64,000 bases of DNA, from NCBI GenBank assembly GCA_016222805.1, contig JACRQG010000031.1:111068-175067 (forward strand). The letters run 5' to 3'. Position 1 is the first letter of the stretch. Every line of letters starts with the position of its first letter. The notes under the pieces were generated by a model. It searched no databases. It had not been told where the DNA came from and worked only from the letters and a program-made list of their open reading frames with translations. The position numbers and the translations under genes are program-made. Origin of the DNA: Verrucomicrobiota bacterium. Its GTDB lineage: Bacteria; Verrucomicrobiota; Verrucomicrobiia; Opitutales; Opitutaceae. Below are positions 43,187-51,286 of this stretch, in pieces.

Positions 43187-45124
43187 TCAGGGCGGCAGCG
43201 CGAAGCTGTAGAGGTGGGAGCCCGCCGCGAAGTACAGGCGGCCGCCGAGAATGTCCCCACCCGCGGTGATCGCGACCGGCGGCTTGCCACGCATCTCGAC
43301 GCGCCACGGATCCGCCCGCACCTCGGCGATGGCCTTGCTGAAGAGCGCAAAGACGCGTCCGCGCTCATCCGCCAGGAGGGCGCGCGGCCCCTGGCCGGTG
43401 ACGAGAGAACCGAACTCGCGCCCGACTTCGGCGGCATGGCGCATTTCCCGTCGGGTAGGATCGAAGACGAAGAAGCGCGAACGGTCCGCAAAGCCGTAGA
43501 TGAAGCCGCCCGGGGCCGCGCACAGGTCGGTGAAGGTCTGGACGCCGGGGATGACCGGGGCGTGCCACTCGATCTTCCGGGTCGCCAGGTCGAACACATA
43601 GAGCTCCGCCTCGCGGGCCTTCACTTCGCCGCCGGTACCCGCCGCGGTCGTGGTGCCGCCAAGGAACTTCCCGCCGGGCAGGGCGACGAGACTCATGGTC
43701 GACAACTGGGGCAGGAGATCGCCGTGGGTGAGCAGCGTGCGGGTGCCGGTCACGCGATCCCAGAGAAGCAGGCCCCCGCCCGTGTGGCCGTAACCGGGAG
43801 TGCCGGCCAGGACCACCGTCCGACCATCGGGGCAGGCGAGGAGATCGTGCGGCCGGTTGATCGTCGGCTCGCATTCCGTCAGATAGCGCGGGTTGGAGTG
43901 AGGATCGCTTTTTTCCGTGCGTATCCAGGCGGCCGCGGGGTTCCACTCCAAAAGGAATCCGTGACCGTACCCGCCGACGAAGAAGCGGTCGCCCTGGCGC
44001 GCGACCGTGTTGAACTGCCCATGTGCCGGCCAGTTCTCCCAGGCATCCGCCGCGGGCCCGTACCGAAACATGCGCATGGGAAAGGCCGTGCCGCCGGCCA
44101 GCGAGCCGTCCGGGGCGGCGGCGACGGCCACCAGGTGGGCGCCTTCGCTGGTGTACTCGAACCGAACGACCGTCCGGGCACCGCCCGCCGGGGCCTGCGT
44201 CGTCAGGGCGCGCTCGATGGTGTCGCAGGCCACGGCCACCCGCCCGCTGGGGAAGCGCGTATGAAAGAGCCCCTGGTCGCCCGCGATGATCGTCCGTCCC
44301 GTGTTTCGCGGCCGGTTCGCGATTGCCCGACCTTCCCCGCGGAGAAACTCCCACCCGTTGGCGGACCCGCCGCCCGGGGCCTGCCCGTACACCCGGTCGC
44401 CGCTGCCCCGCGAGACCGTGCCATAGCCATGGGTGCGCAGGTCCGGGGCGAGCAGCGCCTTCCGGGTGCCGGTCTCGGGGTCAAAGCCGATGATCTGGCC
44501 GGAGGTGCTGCCCAGGCCCACGTAGACCCACCCGGCTCCGTCCGTGGCAATCGACCGCGGGTATTGGCGCCAGTTCTCGCGATTGAGGGAGCCGTGATCC
44601 CGGCAGCGGCGGCTGGAGGGATCGAAGGACACCAGTCCGCAGTTCGGGTAGGTCGCGGCCCAGATCGTGCCATCGTCCGCCTCGGTCAGGCTCATCGCCA
44701 TCTGGGGTGCCGTCTTCTCGAAGAAGGTGAAGGCGCGGCGCACCGGATCAAACTCGCTGAAGTGGCTTCCGAAATGCGTGTAGTACCGGTTGCGGGAGGA
44801 GAGGAGCGACGCGAACGGTCCGTCACCCGCCCATGGATACGGAGTGGCGAATTGCTCGGTGCGGCCGGTCAGGGCATCGATCATCAGCAGGGCGTAGCCG
44901 CCCCGGTGATCGTAGAGCCACACGAGCATCACGTCGCGCCCGCTGCCGTCGACGGTTGCCACCATGCCGCGATGCTGGCTGAGCGGCGTGGCGACACCGT
45001 GGTCGGTGAAGCCGCCGGCAAGGGGAAGGGAGGCCGCCCGTCCGGGGAAGCCGGGCAGCAGGAGACCCAGGAAGGTCAGCGCGAGGGAAAGGCGGCGGCG
45101 GAACGAGGCAGGACAAGAAGCCAC
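43187..45124 (-). CDS. Secreted beta-propeller-like protein
   Basis: A 645-residue protein with a signal peptide (about residues 1-31, RRRLSLALTFLGLLLPGFPGRAAS). I chose GTG at 45124 because it sits just before the signal; the frame is open further upstream into the antisense of pgsA. The body has repeated short strands such as DGTIWAATYPNCGLVSFDPSSRRC, GWVYVGLGSTSGQIIGFDPETGT, FLLEWNPAAAW and ELYVFDLATRKIEW, typical of beta-propellers with 4-stranded blades. No catalytic residues stand out. It ends 17 bases after the convergent glgC. Function is unknown; carbohydrate or polymer binding is only a guess. Confidence 0.8.
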   Translation of the reverse strand: MASCPASFRRRLSLALTFLGLLLPGFPGRAASLPLAGGFTDHGVATPLSQHRGMVATVDGSGRDVMLVWLYDHRGGYALLMIDALTGRTEQFATPYPWAGDGPFASLLSSRNRYYTHFGSHFSEFDPVRRAFTFFEKTAPQMAMSLTEADDGTIWAATYPNCGLVSFDPSSRRCRDHGSLNRENWRQYPRSIATDGAGWVYVGLGSTSGQIIGFDPETGTRKALLAPDLRTHGYGTVSRGSGDRVYGQAPGGGSANGWEFLRGEGRAIANRPRNTGRTIIAGDQGLFHTRFPSGRVAVACDTIERALTTQAPAGGARTVVRFEYTSEGAHLVAVAAAPDGSLAGGTAFPMRMFRYGPAADAWENWPAHGQFNTVARQGDRFFVGGYGHGFLLEWNPAAAWIRTEKSDPHSNPRYLTECEPTINRPHDLLACPDGRTVVLAGTPGYGHTGGGLLLWDRVTGTRTLLTHGDLLPQLSTMSLVALPGGKFLGGTTTAAGTGGEVKAREAELYVFDLATRKIEWHAPVIPGVQTFTDLCAAPGGFIYGFADRSRFFVFDPTRREMRHAAEVGREFGSLVTGQGPRALLADERGRVFALFSKAIAEVRADPWRVEMRGKPPVAITAGGDILGGRLYFAAGSHLYSFALPP

Positions 45125-45226
45125 GACGGAAGAAAACGCCGTCGCCGGCGGCCGGTCAACCGGTGATCCGCCCGGTCCGCGCTTGCGTTTCCTGCGGGGG
45201 CGGGAGATGGGGTGGGGGACGTTTGC

Positions 45227-45829
45227 ATGACCCTCAACCTGCCGAATCTCCTGACCATCTCGCGCGTGCCGCTGATGTTCATCGTGGTCGGCCTGATGTA
45301 CGCGCGGTTCCAGTGGTCGGCGACGACGGCCTTCTGGCTGTTCATCGCGGCGGCCCTCACCGACTGGCTCGACGGGAAGATCGCGCGCGAGCGCGGCATC
45401 GTGTCGTCGTTCGGGCGGTTCATGGACAGCGTGATCGACAAGGTGCTCGTCATCGGGATGATGATCGCGCTGGTGAACGGCGATTACTTCGCCGGGCACA
45501 ACCTCGGCGCGATGCTGCTGTTGTTGTGCATCCTGTGCCGGGAGTTCGCCATCTCCGGCCTGCGGATGGCGGCGGCGATGAAAGGCCAGGTGGTGGAGGC
45601 GGACGCCGGGGGCAAGGTGAAGACGTTCGTGCAGTTGAATGCGATCGGCTGGCTGATGGGGGCCCGGATGCTGGCCCAGGATTTTCCGGAGTTGTTCAGC
45701 GGCCAGGATCGCGACTGGGTGACCGGGGTGCGCCTGCTGGGGATGGGGTTGTTTGCGCTTTCGGCCGTGCTCACGATTACCTCGGGCATCACTTACTTTC
45801 GCCGGCACTGGCACGTGCTGGGGACCTGA
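45227..45829 (+). CDS. pgsA: CDP-diacylglycerol-glycerol-3-phosphate 3-phosphatidyltransferase
   Basis: Forms phosphatidylglycerol phosphate from CDP-diacylglycerol in the inner membrane. It has 200 residues from the ATG at 45227 (five codons into the open frame), starting MTLNLPNLLTISRVPLMFIVVG. The CDP-alcohol phosphotransferase motif D-x2-DG-x2-AR-x8-G-x3-D-x3-D reads DWLDGKIARERGIVSSFGRF and continues with D and D in the expected spacing. About six hydrophobic helices are visible. pgpA follows 15 bases later, giving consecutive steps. Confidence 0.93.
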   Translation: MTLNLPNLLTISRVPLMFIVVGLMYARFQWSATTAFWLFIAAALTDWLDGKIARERGIVSSFGRFMDSVIDKVLVIGMMIALVNGDYFAGHNLGAMLLLLCILCREFAISGLRMAAAMKGQVVEADAGGKVKTFVQLNAIGWLMGARMLAQDFPELFSGQDRDWVTGVRLLGMGLFALSAVLTITSGITYFRRHWHVLGT

Positions 45830-45844
45830 GGTCCCGCGGACGCG

Positions 45845-46360
45845 ATGATCCGCCTCGTACCGCCAGCCTGGCCCCGGGTGCTGCCCGGACGTTTCGTGAT
45901 TGGCTGCGCGACGCTGGGACCCCTGGGCCGCCGGTTGCCGGCGCCAGGAACCTGGGGGTCGCTGGCCGGGTTGCTTTATTTCGCGGTGTTTCTGTCGCGG
46001 GCCGGGATCTGGACCAACCTGCTGGTGAGCGCGGTCGGCGCCTACCTCGCGGTGGCGCTCTGTGGTGAGGCCGAGGTGCGCCTGCGGGAGAAGGACCCCG
46101 GCCAGGTCGTCCTCGACGAGTTCATCGTGATCCCCCTGTGCTTCCTGGGCTGGCGCGGCCTGGACGCCCGCTGGCCCGAATGGGCGGTGCTACTGGCGGG
46201 CTTTGCGCTCTTCCGGTTGTTCGATGTGCTAAAACCGCTGGGCATCGCCCGACTGCAACACCTGCCTGGCGGCTGGGGAGTGGTGGCGGATGACGTGGCG
46301 GCCGCGCTCGCGTCGTGTGCGACCCTGCACCTGGCGGCCCTGCTGGTCGCGCGAGGGTAG
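45845..46360 (+). CDS. pgpA: Phosphatidylglycerophosphatase A
   Basis: Removes the phosphate from phosphatidylglycerol phosphate. The 171-residue membrane protein shows the family features GTWGSLAGLLYF, the acidic metal/catalytic region DPGQVVLDEFIVIPLCF and FRLFDVLKPLGIARLQHLPGGWGVVADDVAAAL. It has about four hydrophobic helices. It is directly downstream of pgsA, with the two genes forming a phosphatidylglycerol operon. Confidence 0.95.
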   Translation: MIRLVPPAWPRVLPGRFVIGCATLGPLGRRLPAPGTWGSLAGLLYFAVFLSRAGIWTNLLVSAVGAYLAVALCGEAEVRLREKDPGQVVLDEFIVIPLCFLGWRGLDARWPEWAVLLAGFALFRLFDVLKPLGIARLQHLPGGWGVVADDVAAALASCATLHLAALLVARG

Positions 46361-46452
46361 GGTGGAATCAAGTCTCCCTCTGCCGTGCTTGCCCCGAAGG
46401 CGGGCGCGTGGCCGCTCGTGGCCCACAATGTCGCTGGCCCGCTTGCGGCGCC

Positions 46453-46947
46453 TCAGGGCAACGGCTGCAACTGTGCGGCGGGCACCTTCACGTGGAGCCC
46501 CTGGCGCAGGACGTCCACCGACAGCACGATCCCGGTGGGACTCGCCGGATCATCGATGATGCCCTCGAGCCCGTGCAGCGGGCCGCCGACGATGCGCGCC
46601 CGCCGGCCCTTGGTGAGCAGCGGCATCACGCTCAGCTCGAGGCCGGACGCGATGATGGTCCTCACATCCTCCAATTGGCGGAGGAAGCGAGGCACGTCCT
46701 CGACGACAATCGCGCGCGCGAGCAGGTCCTGCTGGTAAATGCGCGCCTTCTGTTCGGCGGGCACGCAGGCGAAAACATACCCGGGAAAGAGCGGCTTGAG
46801 GAACCGCTTCGTCTGCTGGGCGTACCGCCGGACGCTCTCAATCAGCGGGAGGTAATGCTCGAACCTCTCCGCCTGGAGGAGGGCGGCGAATTTCTTCTCA
46901 CACCGCGGTTTGGTGTGGCAGACAAGCCAGTAACTCCCGGCGGCCAT
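46453..46947 (-). CDS. NusG-family transcription antitermination factor (specialised paralogue)
   Basis: A 164-residue NusG/RfaH-type protein that binds RNA polymerase. The NGN domain covers about residues 1-100 (YWLVCHTKPRCEKKFAALLQ, FLKPLFPGYVFACVP) and the KOW domain about 110-160 (KGRRARIVGGPLHGLEGII). The acidic insertion and neighbours (secE, ribosomal operon) of housekeeping nusG are absent, so this is probably an operon-specific paralogue, often tied to polysaccharide or secondary-metabolite clusters. Here it overlaps the aroQ stop (TGATG), so it is cotranscribed with that gene. Confidence 0.88.
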   Translation of the reverse strand: MAAGSYWLVCHTKPRCEKKFAALLQAERFEHYLPLIESVRRYAQQTKRFLKPLFPGYVFACVPAEQKARIYQQDLLARAIVVEDVPRFLRQLEDVRTIIASGLELSVMPLLTKGRRARIVGGPLHGLEGIIDDPASPTGIVLSVDVLRQGLHVKVPAAQLQPLP

Positions 46948-47375
46948 CAGCTCTTCAGCAGAAACCGGACGGCGGCGTGGTAGCCCTCGAGGCCCAGGCC
47001 GGTGATGACCGCCACGCAGGCGGGGGCGGTGAGGGACTGGTGCCGGAATTCCTCCCGCTTGTAGATGTTCGAGATGTGCACCTCGATGGCGGCCAGGTGG
47101 GAGCCCAGGAGCGCATCGCGCAGGGCGACGCTCGTATGCGTGAGGGCGCCGGCGTTGAGCACCAGGCCGTCGAACTTCGCGTCCGCCAGCGCGGCGATCC
47201 GGTCGATCAACGCGCCCTCGTGATTTGACTGGAAGAACTCGAGCTGGGCCCGGCCGCCAAACTCCGCGCGCAGCGCCTGTTCCAGGTCTGCGAGGGTGGC
47301 GCGACCGTAGATTTCCGGCTCACGTTTGCCGAGCCGGTCGAGGTTGGGTCCGTTCAGGACGGCGATCTTCTTCAT
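46947..47375 (-). CDS. aroQ: Type II 3-dehydroquinate dehydratase
   Basis: Dehydrates 3-dehydroquinate in the shikimate pathway. It is a 142-residue single-domain protein with the dodecameric type II fold marks: KKIAVLNGPNLDRLGKREPEIYG (with the active-site Tyr), FFQSNHEGALIDRIA, LNAGALTHTSVALRDAL and EVHISNIYKREEFRHQS with the catalytic His. The ATG at 47375 gives the family start. The NusG-like gene overlaps its stop by one base. Confidence 0.96.
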   Translation of the reverse strand: MKKIAVLNGPNLDRLGKREPEIYGRATLADLEQALRAEFGGRAQLEFFQSNHEGALIDRIAALADAKFDGLVLNAGALTHTSVALRDALLGSHLAAIEVHISNIYKREEFRHQSLTAPACVAVITGLGLEGYHAAVRFLLKS

Positions 47376-47436
47376 GAGGGTGGGCCACGGAACACGGGGC
47401 GGCAGGGGAAGGAAAGCCCCAACTTCATCGGTGAAA

Positions 47437-48189
47437 TCACAGGGGATTGTCGGTCGCGATGAACTCCCACGGCAGGCGGAACCGGCGGGCGAGCTCCGCG
47501 GCCAGCGCCCGGACCGCGTGCACCTCCGTCGCATAATGGCCGCAGCAATACAGGTTGAGATTCTCCTCCTGGGCCCGGTTGAACCACTCCTCCCGCAGTT
47601 CGCCGGTCACCAGGGTGTCGACCCCGGCCGCCGCCAGTTCCGGCACGGCGCTGTTGCCCGCGCCGCTGCAAAAGGCGACCCCGCGCGGACGCGCACTGCC
47701 GCACTCGATCGCGACCACGCGGGCGTAGTGGCGCTCTAGCGCGCGGCGCAGCGCGGCGCGCTCGACGCGGCGATCCGCGATGCAGCCGATCGCCTCGCCG
47801 TCGCGCACCAGGAACGGACGGCTGCGGGGCAGACCGAGCTGCCGCGCGAGCAGCGCGTTGTTTCCGATCTTGGGGTGCGCGTCCAGCGGCAGGTGGCTCG
47901 AATACAGCGCACAGTTTCCGCGTACCAGGGTTGCGACCCGATCGTAGGCGGGCCCTGTGAGCGCCCGGGGCATGTCCCAGTACATTCCGTGGTGAACCAC
48001 CAGGAAGTCCACCCCCGCTGCCACCGCGGCGCGGAACGGCACCAGGCCCGCATCGACGGCGGCGCCGATCTTCGTGACCGTGCCGTTGTTCCCGACCTGT
48101 AGGCCGTTGCGGGCGCCGGGAGCGTCCTGAAACGCCGCGCGCCGGGTGCGGCGATCGCAATAGGAGACCAGGTCTTCAAGTCGCGCCAT
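47437..48189 (-). CDS. Nif3-like dinuclear metal centre protein
   Basis: A 250-residue member of the Nif3/DUF34 family, a two-metal, ring-forming protein sometimes tied to GTP cyclohydrolase-type chemistry; the true reaction is unclear. Seen are the start LEDLVSYCDRR..., metal-site HHG in LVVHHGMYWD, SSHLPLDAHPKIGNNALLARQLGL, CSGAGNSAVPE with VDTLVTGELREEW, and a C-terminal HYATE metal motif. Length is in the usual range for compact members. It is 61 bases upstream of aroQ on the same strand. Confidence 0.93.
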   Translation of the reverse strand: MARLEDLVSYCDRRTRRAAFQDAPGARNGLQVGNNGTVTKIGAAVDAGLVPFRAAVAAGVDFLVVHHGMYWDMPRALTGPAYDRVATLVRGNCALYSSHLPLDAHPKIGNNALLARQLGLPRSRPFLVRDGEAIGCIADRRVERAALRRALERHYARVVAIECGSARPRGVAFCSGAGNSAVPELAAAGVDTLVTGELREEWFNRAQEENLNLYCCGHYATEVHAVRALAAELARRFRLPWEFIATDNPL

Positions 48190-48318
48190 GGCGGCATCTG
48201 GCCATCAAACGGCGCCGGGGTCAATGCGCCCGGGCGGGGCATGGGCGCGGCCGCGAAAGCGGCGGCCAGACTTGGGTTGCCGCCCCGGTGTGAACCGTCC
48301 AAGTTGTGGCAAGGACTC

Positions 48319-48831
48319 ATGAGCTTTCCCGAGCCAGCCGCTGCCCAGCCAACTCCCGGTCCCGGACCGATCGAACCCGTCGATCTGATCGCGGACGCGG
48401 CCGCCCGGTTTCCCCATCGCCCCTCTTGGGACGAGTATTTCATGGCGGCGGCCGTCCTCATCGCCACGCGCTCCAACTGCGAACGCCTCCACGTGGGCTG
48501 CGTGATTGTCACCGGCGGCGAGCGCAAGAACCGGATCGTGGCTGCCGGCTACAACGGCTTCCTGCCCTCGACCCCGCACATCTCGCGGGTGCGCGACGGT
48601 CACGAGCAAGCCACGGTGCACGCCGAACAGAACGCGGTGGCCGACGCCGCCCGGCGCGGCAGCTCCGTCGAGGGCTGCATCGCGTACGTGACCCACTACC
48701 CCTGCATTAACTGCGCTAAAATCCTCGCCGCGGCGGGCATCTCGCGGATCAAGTACCGGGAGGACTACGCCAACGATCCGCTCGTCGCGCCTCTCCTGGC
48801 GGAGGCCGGAGTAAAGGTCCTGAAGCTCTGA
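48319..48831 (+). CDS. dCMP deaminase/cytidine deaminase family protein
   Basis: A 170-residue zinc deaminase, probably of deoxycytidylate to deoxyuridylate for dTMP synthesis. The catalytic HAEQNAVADAA (zinc His and proton-shuttling Glu) and zinc cysteines in HYPCINCAKIL are clear. SWDEYFMAAAVLIATRSNCERLHVGCVIV is the usual first part of ComEB/dCMP deaminases. The ATG at 48319 is chosen, preceded by AAGGA; a farther upstream start is possible but would add atypical residues. Confidence 0.92.
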   Translation: MSFPEPAAAQPTPGPGPIEPVDLIADAAARFPHRPSWDEYFMAAAVLIATRSNCERLHVGCVIVTGGERKNRIVAAGYNGFLPSTPHISRVRDGHEQATVHAEQNAVADAARRGSSVEGCIAYVTHYPCINCAKILAAAGISRIKYREDYANDPLVAPLLAEAGVKVLKL

Positions 48832-48848
48832 GCCGGTTCAGCCCTCGC

Positions 48849-49403
48849 ATGCGCGGCAGCCGCAAAGTCTCCAAGGAATCGCTGACCGGATCGCTCCTGC
48901 TGGCGCACCCGGCGATGCGGGACCCCAACTTCCGCCGCAGCGTCGTGTTGATGTCGATGCACAATGCCGAGGGCGCGATGGGGGTCGTGCTCAACCGCCC
49001 CCTCGGCAAGCGCCTCGGCGAACTCAGTGGGGAGTTTGCCCTCAGCCGGCTGGCGGGAGTTCCCCTTTACAAGGGTGGGCCGGTGCAGACCGCGCAACTG
49101 GTCCTGGCCGCCTGGCAGACGCGGTCGGACGGATTTCGGCTGCACTTTGGCGTTGAGCCGGACCGCGCTCTGCAACTGCTCGAAGAGGAGGAGACGCATG
49201 TGCGCGGCTTCCTCGGGTATTCCGGATGGTCGGCCGGACAACTGGAGAACGAGATGCGGCACAACACCTGGATTGTCGCGGACGTTCCCGAGGATCTGCT
49301 GACCCATTCCCAGGACGAGAGTCTCTGGCGGACGGTGCTGGGTCGCGAGGGGGCGGAGTGGCGATTGCTGGCCGGCGAGCCCGAGGATCCCGAGGTCAAC
49401 TGA
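48849..49403 (+). CDS. YqgE/AlgH family protein
   Basis: A 184-residue protein of the YqgE/AlgH family, function unsettled. Family landmarks are [89 protein letters not shown] and a C-terminal [14 protein letters not shown]. It begins 17 bases after the deaminase and is probably cotranscribed with it. Confidence 0.95.
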   Translation: MRGSRKVSKESLTGSLLLAHPAMRDPNFRRSVVLMSMHNAEGAMGVVLNRPLGKRLGELSGEFALSRLAGVPLYKGGPVQTAQLVLAAWQTRSDGFRLHFGVEPDRALQLLEEEETHVRGFLGYSGWSAGQLENEMRHNTWIVADVPEDLLTHSQDESLWRTVLGREGAEWRLLAGEPEDPEVN

Positions 49404-49479
49404 GCCGCCTCCGAGGCCGGTCAATTCCAGGCTGCACGGCTCCTTTCTCGCCCTCCCGGAATCGGGGCCAACAATTCCG

Positions 49480-49508
49480 TTGACAGGCTTGGAGGCGACC
49501 GATGCCTT
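49480..49508 (+). promoter_or_regulatory. Possible sigma70-type promoter before rpmJ
   Basis: A perfect -35 TTGACA at 49480-49485 is followed after 17 bases by a weak -10 candidate TGCCTT. It is 11 bases before the rpmJ ATG, so the leader would be very short or the real -10 lies elsewhere. Confidence 0.35.
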
Positions 49509-49518
49509 GGCTCCTTTT

Positions 49519-49644
49519 ATGAAAGTAGTTTCCTCCATCAAGTCGGCCAAGAAGCGTCACCCGGCGTGCCAGGTGGTTCGCCGTAAGGGCAAGATTTACG
49601 TCATCAACAAGGTCGAGCCGCGTTACAAGGCGCGCCAAGGCTAA
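49519..49644 (+). CDS. rpmJ: 50S ribosomal protein L36
   Basis: A 41-residue L36, read directly: ATG at 49519, TAA at 49642-49644. The sequence [20 protein letters not shown]... ends FKARQG-type (here YKARQG). It has a single Cys and lacks the zinc-binding cysteine/histidine set of the usual 37-residue L36, so it is the zinc-independent YkgO-like form. L31 type B follows after 15 bases, the classic alternative pair. Confidence 0.93.
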   Translation: MKVVSSIKSAKKRHPACQVVRRKGKIYVINKVEPRYKARQG

Positions 49645-49659
49645 ACCCATCTCCCAGCG

Positions 49660-49914
49660 ATGAAAGCCCAAGGTCATCCCACGTTGAACAAGGTCTGCTT
49701 CCTCGATATCGGAACGGGCCGTCGCTTCCTCACCCGCTCGACCATGAAGTCGCAGCGCAAGGAGAAGATTGATGGCGAGGAATACTACATCATCGCGCGC
49801 GATGTGACGATGGATTCGCATCCCGCCTACACCGGCGAAAAGCGCCTCGTCGACACCGCTGGCCGCGTCGAGAAGTTCACCTCGAAGTTCAAGCGGGGCA
49901 CTGCGAAGAAATAA
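49660..49914 (+). CDS. rpmE2: 50S ribosomal protein L31 type B
   Basis: An 84-residue L31 without the CxxC zinc motif (type B). It reads HPTLNKVCFLDIGTGRRFLTRSTMKS and ends AGRVEKFTSKFKRG. Its neighbour is the matching zinc-independent L36. In many bacteria this pair replaces zinc-binding L31/L36 when zinc is short. I see no zinc-repressor site, so here they may be the only copies and constitutive. Confidence 0.95.
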   Translation: MKAQGHPTLNKVCFLDIGTGRRFLTRSTMKSQRKEKIDGEEYYIIARDVTMDSHPAYTGEKRLVDTAGRVEKFTSKFKRGTAKK

Positions 49915-49918
49915 CGCC

Positions 49919-49944
49919 GGGTTTTCCGCCGGAGCGGGAAAACC
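49919..49944 (+). promoter_or_regulatory. Hairpin immediately before the DUF1015 start
   Basis: An imperfect inverted repeat (GGGTTTTCCGC with GCGGGAAAACC) around a CGGA loop ends at the base before the GTG at 49945 and covers the possible ribosome-binding purines. No T-tract follows, so it looks more like a translation-controlling hairpin than a terminator. Confidence 0.35.
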
Positions 49945-51159
49945 GTGCGCATCCTTCCTTTTCAAGGTCTGGTTCCGACGCCGGCGGCGGCGCCCGAAGT
50001 GGCGTGCGTGCCTTACGACGTCGTCAACGCGGCCGAAGCCGCGGCGCTCGCCGCAGGCCGGCCGCACAGCCTGCTGCATGTGGACCGGGCAGAGATCGAT
50101 CTTCCGCCGGATACCGACCCCTACAGCGCCGTGGTTTACGAGCGCGCCCGCCGCAGTCTGGCCGGACTTCAGGCCGCCGGGGTGCTGGTGCGGGAGAGTG
50201 AGCCGTGTCTCTACGTCTACCAGCAGCCGATGGGCGAGCATGTCCAACGCGGCCTGGTGGCCTGCTGTCATGTCGAGGACTACGACGCCGGGCTGATCAA
50301 AAAGCACGAGAAGACGCGCAAGGACAAGGAAGACGACCGGACTCGGCTCATCGACACCCTGGGCGCCGACACCGGTCCGGTGTTTCTCACCTATCGCGAC
50401 GACGCAGGAGTGAGTGCCTTGGTCGGGGCGAAGACCCGCGAGGCCCCGTTGCACGATTTTACCGCCCCGGATGGCATTCGCCACACAGTGTGGCGGATTG
50501 CCGGTGGCACCGAGTGGGTGAAGGCGTTTGCCGCGGTGCCGGCGACCTACATCGCTGACGGGCACCACCGGGCGGCGAGCGCGGCCCGGGTGGCGCGGTT
50601 GCGGCGGGAGCGCAACCCGAGGCACACCGGCCGCGAGGACTACAACTGGTTCCTGTGCGTGCTGTTTCCGGCGAGTGAACTGAAGATTCTGCCGTACAAC
50701 CGCATCGTCGCCGATTTGAATGGGCTGGCTCCGGCCGCGTTTCTCGAGCGGGTACGTGCGGTCTTCGGCCTGGAAGAAGCGGCGGCGCCGTCGCCATCCG
50801 CGGTGGGCCAGGTGAGCATGTACCTGCAGGGAAAATGGCACGGCCTGCGCTGTCCGCTGGACCCGAAAGCCGATCCGGTCGCGCGCCTCGACGTGAGCGT
50901 ACTTCAGGACCGCCTGCTGGCTCCGGTGTTGGGCATCGACGACCCGCGGACGAGCAAGCGCATCGATTTCGTGGGCGGGATTCGGGGCACCGGCGAGTTG
51001 GTGCAGCGTGTCGATCGCGACGGCGGGGTCGCGTTTTCGCTCTACCCGGTCACGCTGGCCCAACTCATGGATATCGCGGACGCGGGCCAGATCATGCCGC
51101 CCAAGAGCACGTGGTTCGAGCCCAAGCTCCGCTCCGGGCTCTTCATCCACACCTTTTGA
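49945..51159 (+). CDS. DUF1015 family protein (SerK-like)
   Basis: A 404-residue protein of the DUF1015 family, members of which include free-serine kinases (SerK/SbnI type). It begins at GTG 49945: MRILPFQGLVPTP, then VPYDVV. Conserved segments are the strongly charged GLIKKHEKTRKDKEDDRTRLIDTLGADTGPVFLTY and the C-terminal ATYIADGHHRAASAARVA, the marker of the family. The kinase activity is inference; no other serine gene is near except the class V aminotransferase far upstream. Confidence 0.88.
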   Translation: MRILPFQGLVPTPAAAPEVACVPYDVVNAAEAAALAAGRPHSLLHVDRAEIDLPPDTDPYSAVVYERARRSLAGLQAAGVLVRESEPCLYVYQQPMGEHVQRGLVACCHVEDYDAGLIKKHEKTRKDKEDDRTRLIDTLGADTGPVFLTYRDDAGVSALVGAKTREAPLHDFTAPDGIRHTVWRIAGGTEWVKAFAAVPATYIADGHHRAASAARVARLRRERNPRHTGREDYNWFLCVLFPASELKILPYNRIVADLNGLAPAAFLERVRAVFGLEEAAAPSPSAVGQVSMYLQGKWHGLRCPLDPKADPVARLDVSVLQDRLLAPVLGIDDPRTSKRIDFVGGIRGTGELVQRVDRDGGVAFSLYPVTLAQLMDIADAGQIMPPKSTWFEPKLRSGLFIHTF

Positions 51160-51286
51160 ACGCGGTGATGGGCACGCGCGATGATTTCCGCCGTGCTCAT
51201 GGGCCTTAGTAGCGACGTGGATTCCGCTGCGCGGTCTCCGGAGGCTGCTTGAGCCTACCCTACATCGGTCAAGACTGGACCGCTTT

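Noticed and set aside
43214..45166. A 650-codon plus-strand open frame
   Set aside because: Antisense to the secreted propeller-like protein, without domain features.
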